From: Shinella granuli
GTDB lineage: Bacteria; Pseudomonadota; Alphaproteobacteria; Rhizobiales; Rhizobiaceae
Length of the DNA stretch: 64,000 bases
NCBI RefSeq assembly: GCF_004341885.1
Contig: NZ_SLVX01000004.1
Span: forward strand, 124,001 to 188,000
Direction of reading: 5' to 3'
The notes under the pieces: model-generated
Databases searched by the model: none
What the model saw: only the letters and a program-made list of their open reading frames with translations
What the model was told of the DNA's origin: nothing
Translations under genes and position numbers: made by a program
In this document: piece after piece, positions 1-10,232 of the stretch
Layout of the letters: every line of letters begins with the position of its first letter
Position numbering within the stretch: position 1 is the first letter of the stretch

Positions 1-1
1 G

Positions 2-637
2 GACCCGAACCTCGTCATGATGTTCACCAAGCTGAAGGCCTGGGCCGACGAGGGTTACTTCGGCTATTTCGGCGCCGGCTGGAACGACAACCAGAAGCTC
101 TTCGAGGACGGCAAGGCCGCCTTCTGGATCGGTTCGTCGGGTTCGTTCGGCGGCCTCCAGAAGACCGCGCAGAAGCCGTTCACCGCGGCCTTCCTGCCCT
201 ATTGGCAGGGCATTGAAGGCGCCGGCACCAACTCGTTCATCGGCGGTGCCGCGCTGTTCGCCATGTCCGGCAAGTCGGACGAAGAGAACAAGTGCACGGC
301 CGACTTCTTCCAGTTCCTGACCTCGCCGGAAATCCAGAAGTTCTATCACCAGGCCACCGGCTACGTCGCCATCACCAAGGCGGCCTACGAACTGACGAAG
401 TCCGAGGGCTACTACGAGAAGACCCCGGTCGCCGAAGTCGGCATCCAGCAGCTCATGCTGCCCTCGGGCGACTGGTCGAAGGGCTACCGCCTCGGCTTCT
501 ACCCGCAGATCCGCGAGATCATGGAGCGCGAATACGGCCGCATCTTCGCCGGCGAAACCTCGGTCGAAGACGCCATGAAGACGATCGAGACCGAAGCGAA
601 CGACCTGCTCGCCCGCTTCGCCAAGACCGCCGGCTGA
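2..637 (+). CDS. ABC transporter solute-binding protein, C-terminal part (5' end outside window)
   Basis: The reading frame is open from the first bases, so the gene begins upstream and only about 211 C-terminal residues are present. The fragment resembles the C-lobe of family 1 extracellular (sugar/glycerol-phosphate type) binding proteins: aromatic-rich helices, a segment beginning IGGAALFAMSGKSD, then a helical tail with EFFQFL-like and QIREIMEREYGRIFAGE stretches. Such proteins capture substrate in the periplasm and deliver it to the membrane permeases. Two permeases and an ATPase follow on the same strand, which supports the call. The substrate is unknown; the set resembles UgpBAEC, but the ligand-binding N-lobe is not visible. 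Confidence 0.85.
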   Translation, partial: DPNLVMMFTKLKAWADEGYFGYFGAGWNDNQKLFEDGKAAFWIGSSGSFGGLQKTAQKPFTAAFLPYWQGIEGAGTNSFIGGAALFAMSGKSDEENKCTADFFQFLTSPEIQKFYHQATGYVAITKAAYELTKSEGYYEKTPVAEVGIQQLMLPSGDWSKGYRLGFYPQIREIMEREYGRIFAGETSVEDAMKTIETEANDLLARFAKTAG

Positions 638-681
638 CAGGGCTCCGGCTTCGGCAGGCCCCTCATCCGGCCTGCCGGCCA

Positions 682-756
682 CCTTCTCCCCGCAGGCGGG
701 GAGAAGGACACGAGCCGCAACGGTTCCTCTCCCTCTCCCCGCTTGCGGGGAGAGGG
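682..756. repeat. Pair of extragenic palindromes between binding-protein and permease genes
   Basis: Two perfect hairpins stand in the 170-bp gap. One has arms CCTTCTCCCCGC/GCGGGGAGAAGG (682-707) and the other CCCTCTCCCCGC/GCGGGGAGAGGG (731-756). Their stems are near-identical, which suggests one repeat family. Neither is followed by a T-tract. The position between a highly expressed binding-protein gene and its permeases is where REP-type elements often stabilise the upstream mRNA (known for malE-malF in enterics; inferred here). Confidence 0.75.
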
Positions 757-807
757 TTGGGGTGAGGGGCACTCACCCGCTTCTCCCGCTCCTACAAAGG
801 CCACGAC

Positions 808-1689
808 ATGAAGCGCGTGCAATTCTCCTCGCCCTATCTGCCCTATCTCTTCCTTGCGCCGCAGATGGCGATCATCTTCGTGTTCTTCTACTGGCCGTCC
901 GTCCAGGCGATCCAGTCGTCCTTCTATCTCGAAGATCCCTTCGGCTTCGGCTCCACCTTCGTCGGCCTGTCGAACTATTCGGATGCGCTCGGCTCCGCGC
1001 AGTACCAGGCGATCGCCCGCTTCACCGTGGTCTTCACCGCGCTCGTCACCTTCCTGTCGCTCGGGATCGGCATGCTGCTCGCCGTCAAGGCGGATGCGGT
1101 GCTGAAGGGCAGCGCCGCCTACAAGACGCTGTTGATCTGGGTCTATGCCATCGCCCCGCCGGTCGCCGGCCTGATGGGCATGATGTTCTTCGACCAGCAT
1201 ATCGGCCCGCTGGTGAAATTCGCCGCCCTCTTCGGCTGGGACATGAAGGTCGGCCTCAACTACAACGACACCGCCATCGCCATGATCATCGTGTCGGTGT
1301 GGAAGCAGATCCCCTACAATTTCATCTTCATCCTCTCGGGCCTGCAGAGCATTCCGGCCTCCGTGCGGGAAGCTGCCGCCATCGACTGCCGTTCCGGCAC
1401 GCGGCGCTTCTGGACGATGACGCTGCCGCTGCTCGCGCCCACCGCCTTCTTCCTGCTCGTCATCAACATGACCTACGCCCTCTTCGACACGTTCGGCGTC
1501 ATCGACGTGATGGTGAAGGACAAGGCGGCCAACAACCCGATCACGCTGGTCTACAAGGTCTATATGGACGGCTTCCGCGGCAACGACCTCGGCGGCTCCT
1601 CGGCCCAGTCGGTCATCCTGATGATCGTCGTCTTCGTGCTCACTATCTTCCAGTTCCGCTTCATCGAGCGGCGCGTGCACTACAATTGA
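808..1689 (+). CDS. ABC transporter permease, UgpA/MalF-like
   Basis: This 293-residue inner-membrane protein has about six hydrophobic segments, the first directly after a short N-terminus (YLFLAPQMAIIFVFFYWPSV). It carries the binding-protein-dependent permease EAA loop near residues 185-200 (SVREAAAIDCRSGTRRFW), which docks on the ATPase. The start ATG at 808 is preceded by a purine-rich site (acaaaggccacgac). It forms the translocation pore with the next gene, 13 bp downstream. The family transports sugars, polyols or glycerol phosphates; the substrate is not deducible here. Confidence 0.92.
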   Translation: MKRVQFSSPYLPYLFLAPQMAIIFVFFYWPSVQAIQSSFYLEDPFGFGSTFVGLSNYSDALGSAQYQAIARFTVVFTALVTFLSLGIGMLLAVKADAVLKGSAAYKTLLIWVYAIAPPVAGLMGMMFFDQHIGPLVKFAALFGWDMKVGLNYNDTAIAMIIVSVWKQIPYNFIFILSGLQSIPASVREAAAIDCRSGTRRFWTMTLPLLAPTAFFLLVINMTYALFDTFGVIDVMVKDKAANNPITLVYKVYMDGFRGNDLGGSSAQSVILMIVVFVLTIFQFRFIERRVHYN

Positions 1690-1702
1690 GAGGGCGCCCG
1701 CC

Positions 1703-2545
1703 ATGAACCGCATCCGTCTCCTCGATCACCTCGTTCTCATGCTCGGCGTCTTCGTCATGGTCGCCCCCGTGGTGGTCGCCTTCATGACCTCCACCCACGA
1801 GGCGGCCGACATCCACCGCAACGGCCTCTCGCTAGCCTGGGGCGGCCACTTCACCGAGACCTACAACACCGTGCTGACGCGGGAAGGCGGCTTCACCGGC
1901 AAGATCACCGGCGCGCGCATGATCTGGAACTCGCTGATCCTCGGCATCGGTTTTGCCGCCGGCAAGATCGTGCTGTCGATGCTCGCCGCCTATGCCATCG
2001 TCTATTTCCGCTTCCGGCTCGGCACGCTGTTCTTCTGGATGATCTTCACGACGCTGCTCCTGCCGCTGGAAGTGCGCATCCTTCCCTCCTACGAGGTGAT
2101 GAACAGGCTCTCGCTGACGAACACCTATACCGGCCTCATCGTGCCGCTGCTGGCCTCGGCCACCGGCACCTTCTTCTTCCGCCAGTTCTTCAAGTCCGTG
2201 CCGGAGGAGCTGCTGGAGGCCGCGCGCATCGACGGCGCCGGGCCGTTCAAGTTCTTCATCGACGTGCTGGTGCCGCTCTCGCGTACCATGATCGCCGCCA
2301 TCTTCATCATCATGTTCGTCTATGGCTGGAACCAGTATCTCTGGCCGACGCTGATGACGACGGACGAGCGCTTCTTCACGCTGGTGCGCGGCATCAAGCA
2401 GATCCTGCTCGTCTGGGTGGGCTCCAACATCCCCGATTACAACGAGGCCTTTGCGCTGGCGATCCTCGCCATGCTGCCGCCGGTCATGATCGTGCTGATC
2501 TTCCAGCGGTGGTTCATCAAGGGTCTCACCGAAAGCGACAAATAG
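1703..2545 (+). CDS. ABC transporter permease, UgpE/MalG-like
   Basis: This 280-residue protein is the second pore subunit. It shows an N-terminal membrane segment ([19 protein letters not shown]), a long periplasmic loop, then five further segments, and the EAA motif as [18 protein letters not shown] around residues 168-185. A C-terminal WFIKGLTES tail is typical of MalG/UgpE-type permeases. It sits 13 bp after the first permease and 13 bp before the ATPase, so one transcript is likely. Confidence 0.92.
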   Translation: MNRIRLLDHLVLMLGVFVMVAPVVVAFMTSTHEAADIHRNGLSLAWGGHFTETYNTVLTREGGFTGKITGARMIWNSLILGIGFAAGKIVLSMLAAYAIVYFRFRLGTLFFWMIFTTLLLPLEVRILPSYEVMNRLSLTNTYTGLIVPLLASATGTFFFRQFFKSVPEELLEAARIDGAGPFKFFIDVLVPLSRTMIAAIFIIMFVYGWNQYLWPTLMTTDERFFTLVRGIKQILLVWVGSNIPDYNEAFALAILAMLPPVMIVLIFQRWFIKGLTESDK

Positions 2546-2558
2546 GAGGGCGCGTCCC

Positions 2559-3673
<1,115 letters not shown>

Positions 3674-3677
<4 letters not shown>

Positions 3678-4666
3678 TCCGCAGCACCGTCGACAGACTG
3701 ACCGCCCCTACCCCGGCGGAGCGCGCGGCGATAGCCGATCTCGAAAAAACCATCTCCGCGCACGATGCCCGCATGGCGGCGCTTGCCTGCATGAACGCGG
3801 TGGAGAAAGGCGGCCGGGCCGAACGCGCCGAACCGCTGCCCTTCCCCTTCACCGTCGCCGCCTGGAACCTCGAGCGCTGCCTCTTTCCGCTCGAAAGCGC
3901 CGAACATCTCGGCGCCACCGGTGCCGAGATCGTTCTGCTCTCCGAAATGGACGACGGCATGGCCCGCACGCGCCAGCGCCACACCACGGCCGAGGTCGCC
4001 GGCGATCTCGGTATGGCCTATCTTTACGGCGTCGAGTTCATCGAGCTCGGCCTCGGTTCCGATACGGAGCTGGAATTCTGCAAGGACCGGTTCAACCGCC
4101 GCGGCCTGCACGGCAACGGCCTCATGGCCACCGTGCCGCTGCACGCGCCCTTCCTGCTGCGGCTGGAGGGCGAGCGTCTGTGGTTCATGGGCGAGGTCGA
4201 CCAGCCGCGTCTCGGCGAGCGCATGGCGATCGGCGCCGTCGTCAACACGGAAGCCGGCCCGCTCGTTCTCGTCTCCACCCATTTCGAAAGCGCCACGACG
4301 GCCGCTTATCGCGAACGCCAGATGGTCGGCCTGATCGATGCCCTCGACGCGGCCTTCCCCGGCCATCCCGTCCTCATCGGCGGCGATCTCAACACCGGCA
4401 ACCATGCCGGCGGCGACTTCGAGGCGGAAGGGCTTTTCGCCCGTGCGGCCGAGCGCGGCTTCACCCGCCACGGCGGCCCGCTGGACGGGATGACGACACG
4501 CCCGAGCCTCATCACGCGCTGGCCGGAGCGGACCATGAAGCTCGACTGGTTCTTTTCGCGCGGCCTTGCGGTTTGCGATACGCGCATCGTGTCCTCGCTC
4601 TCCCCCACCGGCCGGCCGCTCTCCGACCACGACCTCATCACCTGCCGGATCGACGGCTTCGCCTGA
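3674..4666 (+). CDS. Endonuclease/exonuclease/phosphatase-family protein coupled to the ABC importer
   Basis: This 330-residue protein has the EEP fold signatures in order: AWNLER near residue 58, SEMDDG near 94, STHFES near 203, the catalytic GGDLNTGNH near 237 and the closing SDHDLI near 317. The metal-binding and catalytic positions therefore look intact. EEP enzymes cleave phosphodiesters or phosphomonoesters in nucleic acids, inositol phosphates or lipid head groups. No signal peptide is seen, so it is probably cytoplasmic. The ATGA overlap with the ATPase gene suggests that it processes whatever the transporter brings in, perhaps a phosphodiester compound. That role is inference. Confidence 0.8.
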
Positions 4667-4738
4667 CCCCGCGCGAGGCCCGTTGCCATCGCGCCGCCCG
4701 CATCCTAAATGTGTCGGGCATTCCTGAGGGGACTTTTC

Positions 4739-5683
4739 ATGGCAAAGATCAAGAACGTCGCGGTCCAGATGGACCATGTGTCGACCATCAGCATCGCCGG
4801 CGATTCCACCTTCGCCATGAGCCTGGAGGCGCAGAACCGGGGCTACAGGCTGTTCCACTACACGCCCGACCGCCTCAGCCTGCGCGACGGCAAGGTCTAC
4901 GCCGCCGTCGAGCCGATGGAGCTGCGCGACGTCAAGGGCGACCACTATACGCTCGGCGCCCCCGAGCGCGTCGACCTCGCGACGATGGACGTGGTGCTCT
5001 TGCGCCAGGACCCGCCCTTCGACATGTCCTACATCACCTCGACGCATCTCCTGGAGCGCATCCACCCCAGGACGCTTGTCGTCAACGATCCGGCCTGGGT
5101 GCGCAACTCGCCGGAAAAGATCTTCGTCACCGAATTCGCCGACCTCATGCCGGCAACGCTGATTACCCGCGACCCGGCTGAAATCCGCCGTTTCCGCGAG
5201 GAGATGGGCGACATGATCCTGAAGCCGCTCTACGGCAATGGCGGTGCCGGCGTCTTCCATTCCACCAAGGACGACCGCAACCTTTCCTCGCTGCTCGAAA
5301 TGTTCGGCCAGATGTTCCGCGAGCCTTTCATCGCCCAGCAATACCTGCCGGACGTGCGCAAGGGCGACAAGCGCATCCTGCTTGTCGACGGCGAGCCGGT
5401 CGGCGCCATCAACCGCGTGCCCGCCGAACACGACGCCCGCTCCAACATGCATGCCGGCGGCCGCCCGGAGCCGACGGAGCTGACGGCGCGCGAGAAGGAA
5501 ATCTGCACCCGCATCGGCCCGGCGCTGCGCGAGCGCGGCTTCCTCTTCGTCGGCATCGACGTCATCGGCGACTACATGACCGAGATCAACGTGACCTCGC
5601 CGACCGGCATCCGCGAGGTGCGGAAATTCGGCGGCGCCGACATCTCCGCGCTGCTGTGGGACGCCATCGAAAGCAAGCGCTGA
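4739..5683 (+). CDS. gshB: Glutathione synthetase
   Basis: This ATP-dependent ligase adds glycine to gamma-glutamylcysteine in the cytosol. The 314-residue protein starts [14 protein letters not shown] and shows the PRK-type GshB N-domain ([14 protein letters not shown]), the [11 protein letters not shown] motif, and ATP-grasp elements such as [15 protein letters not shown] and [20 protein letters not shown]. An in-frame ATG lies 30 bp upstream at 4709. The 4739 start is preferred because a GAGGGGAC ribosome site lies 7-14 bp before it and it gives the family's usual N-terminus. It stands 72 bp after the EEP gene and may be separately transcribed. Confidence 0.96.
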   Translation: MAKIKNVAVQMDHVSTISIAGDSTFAMSLEAQNRGYRLFHYTPDRLSLRDGKVYAAVEPMELRDVKGDHYTLGAPERVDLATMDVVLLRQDPPFDMSYITSTHLLERIHPRTLVVNDPAWVRNSPEKIFVTEFADLMPATLITRDPAEIRRFREEMGDMILKPLYGNGGAGVFHSTKDDRNLSSLLEMFGQMFREPFIAQQYLPDVRKGDKRILLVDGEPVGAINRVPAEHDARSNMHAGGRPEPTELTAREKEICTRIGPALRERGFLFVGIDVIGDYMTEINVTSPTGIREVRKFGGADISALLWDAIESKR

Positions 5684-5712
5684 GCCGCCTGCCGCCCGTC
5701 GCAAGGGCCTTT

Positions 5713-5741
5713 GCGGGACGTCCCGTTCGCGAACGTCCCGC
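5713..5741. other. Inverted repeat in the gshB-comM gap
   Basis: Arms GCGGGACGT (5713-5721) and ACGTCCCGC (5733-5741) surround an 11-nt loop. No T-run follows, so it is not a convincing intrinsic terminator. It could be a weak terminator for gshB or an operator. The remaining gap to 5948 is AT-richer around 5780-5830 and probably carries the promoter of the next gene, though no clean -35/-10 pair is seen. Confidence 0.4.
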
Positions 5742-5948
5742 CTTCGTTCCGCAAATGCAACCGGCTACAACCGATGCGCGGAAAATTCTCTCGCAAGTTC
5801 TATGATTGTTCTTGTTTCATTCCGGATTCCGTGCCAGATTTGCAGATGCAACCCAGGGGCGGGTGCAGGGGGCGTTTTCGGCGAAAACGTGTCGCGGTAG
5901 CCTTGCGCCGAGAATGGCGCAGCGCCGCGGGAACGGGCGGAGGCAATC

Positions 5949-7481
5949 ATGGTGGCGCGGGTCGGTACGATCGCATTCCAGGGCATCGAGGGCGTGCCGG
6001 TCGACGTGCAGGTCATGGTGGCGCCCGGCAAGGTGGGCATGCAGATCGTCGGCCTGCCGGACAAGGCGGTCGCCGAAAGCCGCGAGCGGGTGCAGGCGGC
6101 CCTGCACGCCTCCGGCCTTTCGCTGCCGCCGAAGCGCGTGACGGTCAATCTCGCCCCGGCGGATCTGCCGAAGGAAGGCAGCCACTACGACCTTGCCATC
6201 GCGCTCGGCCTGATGATGGCGCTCGGCGCCGTGCCGGGCGATGCGCTGGAGGATTATGTCGTCATCGGCGAGCTGAACCTCGACGGCACGATCGCGCCCG
6301 TCGCCGGGGCGCTGCCCGCCGCCATGGGGGCGAACGCGCTCGGCAAGGGGCTGATCTGCCCGGCGGAAAACGGCGCGGAAGCCGCCTGGGCCGGCAGCGG
6401 CCTCGATATCCTGGCGCCGCGCAGCCTGATTGCGCTCGCCAATCATTTCAAGGGAACGCAGGTCCTGTCCCGGCCGGCGCCGGCAATCCGCGCGGCGGCC
6501 GCGGACCTGCCGGACCTTGCCGATATCCGCGGCCAGGAAAGCGCCAAGCGGGCGCTGGAAGTGGCAGCGGCCGGCAACCACAATCTCCTGATGGTCGGCC
6601 CGCCGGGCTCGGGAAAGTCCATGCTGGCCGCGCGCCTTGCCGCCATCCTGCCGCCGCTCTCGCCGCGGGAGCTGCTGGAGGTCTCGATGATCCATTCCAT
6701 CGCCGGCCAGCTTTCCGGCGGCCGGCTTTCGGATCGCCGGCCCTTCCGCGCGCCGCATCATTCCGCCACCATGGCCGCGCTCGTCGGCGGCGGGTCGCGG
6801 GCAAGGCCGGGCGAGGTCTCGCTGGCCCATAACGGCGTGCTCTTCCTCGATGAACTGCCGGAATTCTCGCCCCAGGCGCTCGATGCGCTGCGCCAGCCGC
6901 TCGAGACCGGGGAATGCATCATCGCCCGGGCGAACCACCGGGTGAGCTATCCCGCCGCCATGCAGCTCGTCGCGGCGATGAACCCCTGCCGCTGCGGCAT
7001 GGCGGGCGAACCCGGCCGGACCTGCGCCCGCGGCCCGCGCTGCATGAGCGACTACCAGGCCCGCATTTCCGGCCCGCTGATGGATCGCATCGACATCCGC
7101 ATCGACGTGCCGGCCGTCTCGGCGACGGATCTCATCCGCCCGATGGCCGCCGAGGCCAGCGAGACCGTCGCCCGCCGCGTCGCCCGTGCCCGTGCCCTGC
7201 AGGTCGACCGCTACGCCCGGCTCGGCATGGCCTCCGTCACCAGCAATGCGCGCGCCTCGACCGCGCTCGTCGAAAAGGTGGCGGAGCCCGATCCCGGCGG
7301 TCTCCAGCTCCTGCGCGATGCGGCGGAGAAGATGCATTTTTCCGCGCGCGGCTACCACCGCATCCTCAAGGTCGCCCGCACGCTCGCCGATCTCGACGAG
7401 GCGCCCGTCGTCGGCCGCATTCATCTGGCGGAGGCGATCTCCTATCGCATCGCCGGCGAGCGGCTCTCCGCGGCGGCGTGA
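5949..7481 (+). CDS. comM: YifB/ComM-family Mg-chelatase-like AAA+ ATPase
   Basis: This 510-residue protein has an N-terminal ChlI/Lon-protease-like fold (VQVMVAPGKVGMQIVGLPD, ERVQAALHASG), a central AAA+ module with Walker A GPPGSGKSM near residue 217 and Walker B VLFLDELPEF, and the C-terminal Mg-chelatase domain with the cysteine-containing NPCRCG stretch. ComM in naturally transformable bacteria is a hexameric helicase that promotes branch migration during integration of foreign DNA. The role in rhizobia is undetermined. A GGCGGAGGC ribosome site precedes the ATG. It is monocistronic, with a convergent VOC gene downstream. Confidence 0.92.
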   Translation: MVARVGTIAFQGIEGVPVDVQVMVAPGKVGMQIVGLPDKAVAESRERVQAALHASGLSLPPKRVTVNLAPADLPKEGSHYDLAIALGLMMALGAVPGDALEDYVVIGELNLDGTIAPVAGALPAAMGANALGKGLICPAENGAEAAWAGSGLDILAPRSLIALANHFKGTQVLSRPAPAIRAAAADLPDLADIRGQESAKRALEVAAAGNHNLLMVGPPGSGKSMLAARLAAILPPLSPRELLEVSMIHSIAGQLSGGRLSDRRPFRAPHHSATMAALVGGGSRARPGEVSLAHNGVLFLDELPEFSPQALDALRQPLETGECIIARANHRVSYPAAMQLVAAMNPCRCGMAGEPGRTCARGPRCMSDYQARISGPLMDRIDIRIDVPAVSATDLIRPMAAEASETVARRVARARALQVDRYARLGMASVTSNARASTALVEKVAEPDPGGLQLLRDAAEKMHFSARGYHRILKVARTLADLDEAPVVGRIHLAEAISYRIAGERLSAAA

Positions 7482-7595
7482 GTTTTCGGGAAGAAGGCAG
7501 CGGTCCCGCCGAAGGAGAGTGAGAGCGTGGGTCTGGTATGCCGATGCCCTATGCGGGCATGGCTCAGCCTTGCCGATCGGGCACGGACGAACGGT

Positions 7596-8012
7596 TCACC
7601 CGCCGGCGGGCGGTCCCGCGGGGTCCTTGCAGACGGCTTCGATGCGGTGCCCGTCCGGGTCGATGATGAAGGCGGCATAATAGGTCGGGCCGTAGGGGAG
7701 GCGCAGTCCGGGCGCGCCGTTGTCGCGCCCGCCCGCGGCAAGGGCGGCCCGGTGGAAGGCATCGACCGCGCCGCGGCTCGGTGCGGCAAAAGCGACGTGG
7801 AAGCCCGGCCCCGGCGCGGCGGCGGCCGTGCCGTGATCCTTCAGGCAGAGCTTGTCGCCGCCGCCGGGCAGGCCGTAGCCGACAGCCTGGCCCGGCTCGC
7901 CGGGGCGGATATCCGACCAGACCCGCGCGTAGCCGAGCGGCGCAAGAGCCGCGTCATAGAACGCGGCCGCGCGAAGAATGTCGCAAACGCCGAGGGAAAG
8001 GTGATGGAGCAT
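7596..8012 (-). CDS. VOC (glyoxalase/bleomycin-resistance-like) family protein
   Basis: This 138-residue protein holds the paired beta-alpha-beta-beta-beta modules of the vicinal-oxygen-chelate fold: it starts MLHHLSLGVCDILRAAAFYD and ends with the characteristic IDPDGHRIEAVC strand. Metal-binding candidates are His3/His4 and Glu near residue 128. Members include glyoxalases, dioxygenases and resistance proteins; substrate cannot be named. It is convergent with the comM-like gene and lies 56 bp after the end of cysK on the same strand. Confidence 0.85.
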   Translation of the reverse strand: MLHHLSLGVCDILRAAAFYDAALAPLGYARVWSDIRPGEPGQAVGYGLPGGGDKLCLKDHGTAAAAPGPGFHVAFAAPSRGAVDAFHRAALAAGGRDNGAPGLRLPYGPTYYAAFIIDPDGHRIEAVCKDPAGPPAGG

Positions 8013-8068
8013 GAGGGAGGGGGCCGGGAACGGCCCGCCGTGCGCACGGCGCAGCGGGCCGGAGGGCG

Positions 8069-9037
8069 TCAGCCGCCGAGGCCTTCGAAGAGCGCGGTGG
8101 AGAGGTAGCGCTCGGCGAAGGAGGGGATGATGACGACGATGGTCTTGCCGGCATTTTCCGGGCGGCTGCCGACCTTGGCGGCGGCGGCGAGCGCGGCGCC
8201 GGAGGAGATGCCGACCGGCACGCCTTCCAGCCGCGCCACGAGGCGGGCGTTTTCGAAGGCCTCGTCGTTTGTCACGGTCACGACCTCGTCATAGATCGCC
8301 GTGTCGAGGATCGCCGGGGCGAAGCCGGCACCGATGCCCTGGATCTTGTGCGGGCCGGGATTGCCGCCGGACAGGACCGGGCTGTCGGCCGGCTCGACGG
8401 CGACGACCTTGAGGCCGGGCTTCTTCGCCTTCAGCACCTGGCCGGCGCCGGTGATCGTGCCGCCGGTGCCGATGCCGGAAACGAGGATGTCGACCGCGCC
8501 GTCCGTGTCGTTCCAGATCTCCTCGGCCGTCGTCCGGCGATGGATCTCGGGGTTGGCCGGATTTTCGAACTGCTGGGGAATGATCGCGCCGGGAATGGTG
8601 GCGGCCAGTTCCTCCGCCTTGGCGATCGCGCCCTTCATGCCCTTCGGCCCCTCGGTCAGCACCAGTTCGGCGCCGAGCAGCGCCAGCATCTTGCGCCGCT
8701 CGATCGACATGGTCTCGGGCATGGTGAGGATGAGGCGATAGCCCTTGGCGGCGGCGGCGAAGGCGAGGGCGATGCCCGTATTGCCCGAGGTCGGCTCGAC
8801 CAGCGTCGAGGTGCCGGGCGTGATCTTCCCGTCGGCCTCGAGCGCCTCGATCATCGCCACGCCGATGCGGTCCTTCACCGAGGCGATCGGGTTGAAGAAT
8901 TCGAGTTTTGCAAGAAGGGTGGCCGAAACGCCCTTTTCCCTGGCGAACTTGTCGAGCCGCACGATGGGCGTGTCGCCGATCGTCTCGGTGATGGAGGCGT
9001 AGATACGGCCGCGGCCGGGTTTGCGGGTGTCGGTCAT
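8069..9037 (-). CDS. cysK: Cysteine synthase A (O-acetylserine sulfhydrylase)
   Basis: This PLP enzyme makes L-cysteine from O-acetylserine and sulfide. The 322-residue protein has the PLP-lysine motif [12 protein letters not shown] near residue 50, the substrate-binding [20 protein letters not shown], the phosphate loop [14 protein letters not shown] and the C-terminal [13 protein letters not shown]. Length and order match CysK and not the shorter CysM. The upstream gap (9038-9266) carries one dispersed repeat copy and presumably the promoter. Confidence 0.97.
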   Translation of the reverse strand: MTDTRKPGRGRIYASITETIGDTPIVRLDKFAREKGVSATLLAKLEFFNPIASVKDRIGVAMIEALEADGKITPGTSTLVEPTSGNTGIALAFAAAAKGYRLILTMPETMSIERRKMLALLGAELVLTEGPKGMKGAIAKAEELAATIPGAIIPQQFENPANPEIHRRTTAEEIWNDTDGAVDILVSGIGTGGTITGAGQVLKAKKPGLKVVAVEPADSPVLSGGNPGPHKIQGIGAGFAPAILDTAIYDEVVTVTNDEAFENARLVARLEGVPVGISSGAALAAAAKVGSRPENAGKTIVVIIPSFAERYLSTALFEGLGG

Positions 9038-9144
9038 CGGATGCTCCCTCGGTTCTCGTTCCGCAAAAGATAGGAGCGAATGGCGCCGGAGACGAGTCCG
9101 GATTTCGCGACAAAAGCGCCGAAAGCGGAATAATCCCGCACTGA

Positions 9145-9212
9145 GAGCAATTCCGGCAAAGGGGTGCAGCGGTTTTGCGCCCGGAAATGCGCCGGAACAA
9201 ACAGATAGAGCG
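9145..9212 (+). repeat. Dispersed rhizobial-type palindromic repeat, copy A
   Basis: This element begins GAGCAATTCCGGCAAA, has a central GGTTTTGCGCCCGGAA and ends with CAGATAGAGCG. The ends AATTCCGG and CCGGAA form an imperfect inverted repeat. The same pattern recurs at 9914, 18648, 18711 and, inverted, at 61925, always outside genes. It is a MITE-like or extragenic palindrome family without coding capacity. Confidence 0.8.
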
Positions 9213-9266
9213 CTTTTGCGATTTGGGAAAAGCGGAAACGCTAGCGGCGCAAAACCGGATGGTCCT

Positions 9267-9884
9267 TCACGCCGCGCGGGTCGCGATATAGGCGGCGGTG
9301 CCGGCGAGAATGCCGGCGGCGATCCGGTTCATCCGCTGCAGCGCCTTCGGCTGCCTGAGGAGAAGCCGGGCGCGCGAGGCGAGCGCGATATAGGGCACGA
9401 GCACGACGATGAGCACCACGAAGGTCGCGGCAAGCAGCATGCCGTAATCCTCGAGGCCGATCGCCTCAAGATCGACCAGCGTCGGCACCAGCGCGACGTA
9501 GAACAGCATGGTCTTCGGATTGCCGAGCGTCACGAACAGGCCGGAAAGGAAGGACAGGGTCATGCTCGTCGAGGCGCGCGCCTCGATATCCTGCGGGATG
9601 AGGCCGCTCGTCCAGAGCTTCCAGGCGATGTAGCCGAGATAGAGCGCGCCGGCGATCTTGATCAGCATGAAGGTCGTGGTGAAGGTCTGGGCGATGAAGG
9701 CAAGGCCGAGGATGACCGCCGTCAGGTAGAGCATGTCGCCGAGGATGAGGCCGAGGCCCATGAAGAAGGTGGGCCGGAAACCCGAGCCGAGCGCCCGCGC
9801 GACGATCGCCGTGATGCCGGGACCGGGAATGATGGCGGCGATGAACAGGGCACCGCAATAGGCAAGCAGGACGGCGACGGTCAT
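9267..9884 (-). CDS. LysE/RhtB-family exporter
   Basis: This 205-residue inner-membrane protein has about six membrane segments. It has the LysE/RhtB signature [17 protein letters not shown] near residues 17-33 and the GNPKTMLFY motif near 130. These carriers export amino acids or their derivatives, such as homoserine or threonine. The chosen start ([14 protein letters not shown]) puts the first hydrophobic helix at the N-terminus. The frame stays open another 96 codons upstream, but that part translates repeat copy B and non-protein-like sequence. The substrate is unknown. Confidence 0.88.
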   Translation of the reverse strand: MTVAVLLAYCGALFIAAIIPGPGITAIVARALGSGFRPTFFMGLGLILGDMLYLTAVILGLAFIAQTFTTTFMLIKIAGALYLGYIAWKLWTSGLIPQDIEARASTSMTLSFLSGLFVTLGNPKTMLFYVALVPTLVDLEAIGLEDYGMLLAATFVVLIVVLVPYIALASRARLLLRQPKALQRMNRIAAGILAGTAAYIATRAA

Positions 9885-10232
9885 GACGGACTCCAAGGAA
9901 CCGCGCTTTTCTAGCGCAATTCCGGCAAAAGTGCGAAGCGGTTTCGCGCCCCGAATGGTACAAGATGAAAGCGCATCGCGCCCTGCGGTTTGCCGGCGCG
10001 CTATCTCGGCCAGCCCGTCAGGCGGGCGCTCCGCCTCGGTTCGCGCGGCGCCTTCGACATGCGGGCGTTGCTGCACGACGGAACGCGAAAACTCTTCCTC
10101 ATGGGGTTTCCTGCCGGTCTTCTTGACCCCGGATCGGCCTTCCGGCCGGCTCCATCGCCCCCTGCTTACCACCCGGCCGCGCTAGCTTGTTCACACGGCG
10201 TCGAGTGATGGACACGCTGCTGGCGCCGCTGG
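9885..10232. other. Gene-poor gap with one dispersed repeat
   Basis: No convincing gene was found in these 348 bp. Open frames on both strands are low-complexity, Arg/Ser/Pro-rich shadows. The stretch holds repeat copy B near its LysE end. The remainder (about 9975-10230) has ordinary GC content and no recognisable motif. A decayed gene cannot be excluded. Confidence 0.5.
9914..9972 (+). repeat. Dispersed rhizobial-type palindromic repeat, copy B
   Basis: This copy runs GCGCAATTCCGGCAAAAGTG, then CGAAGCGGTTTCGCGCCCCGAAT, which departs slightly from copies A and C. It lies just upstream of the LysE-type gene on the opposite strand. The family's terminal GATAGAGCG is lost or degenerate here. 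Confidence 0.75.
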
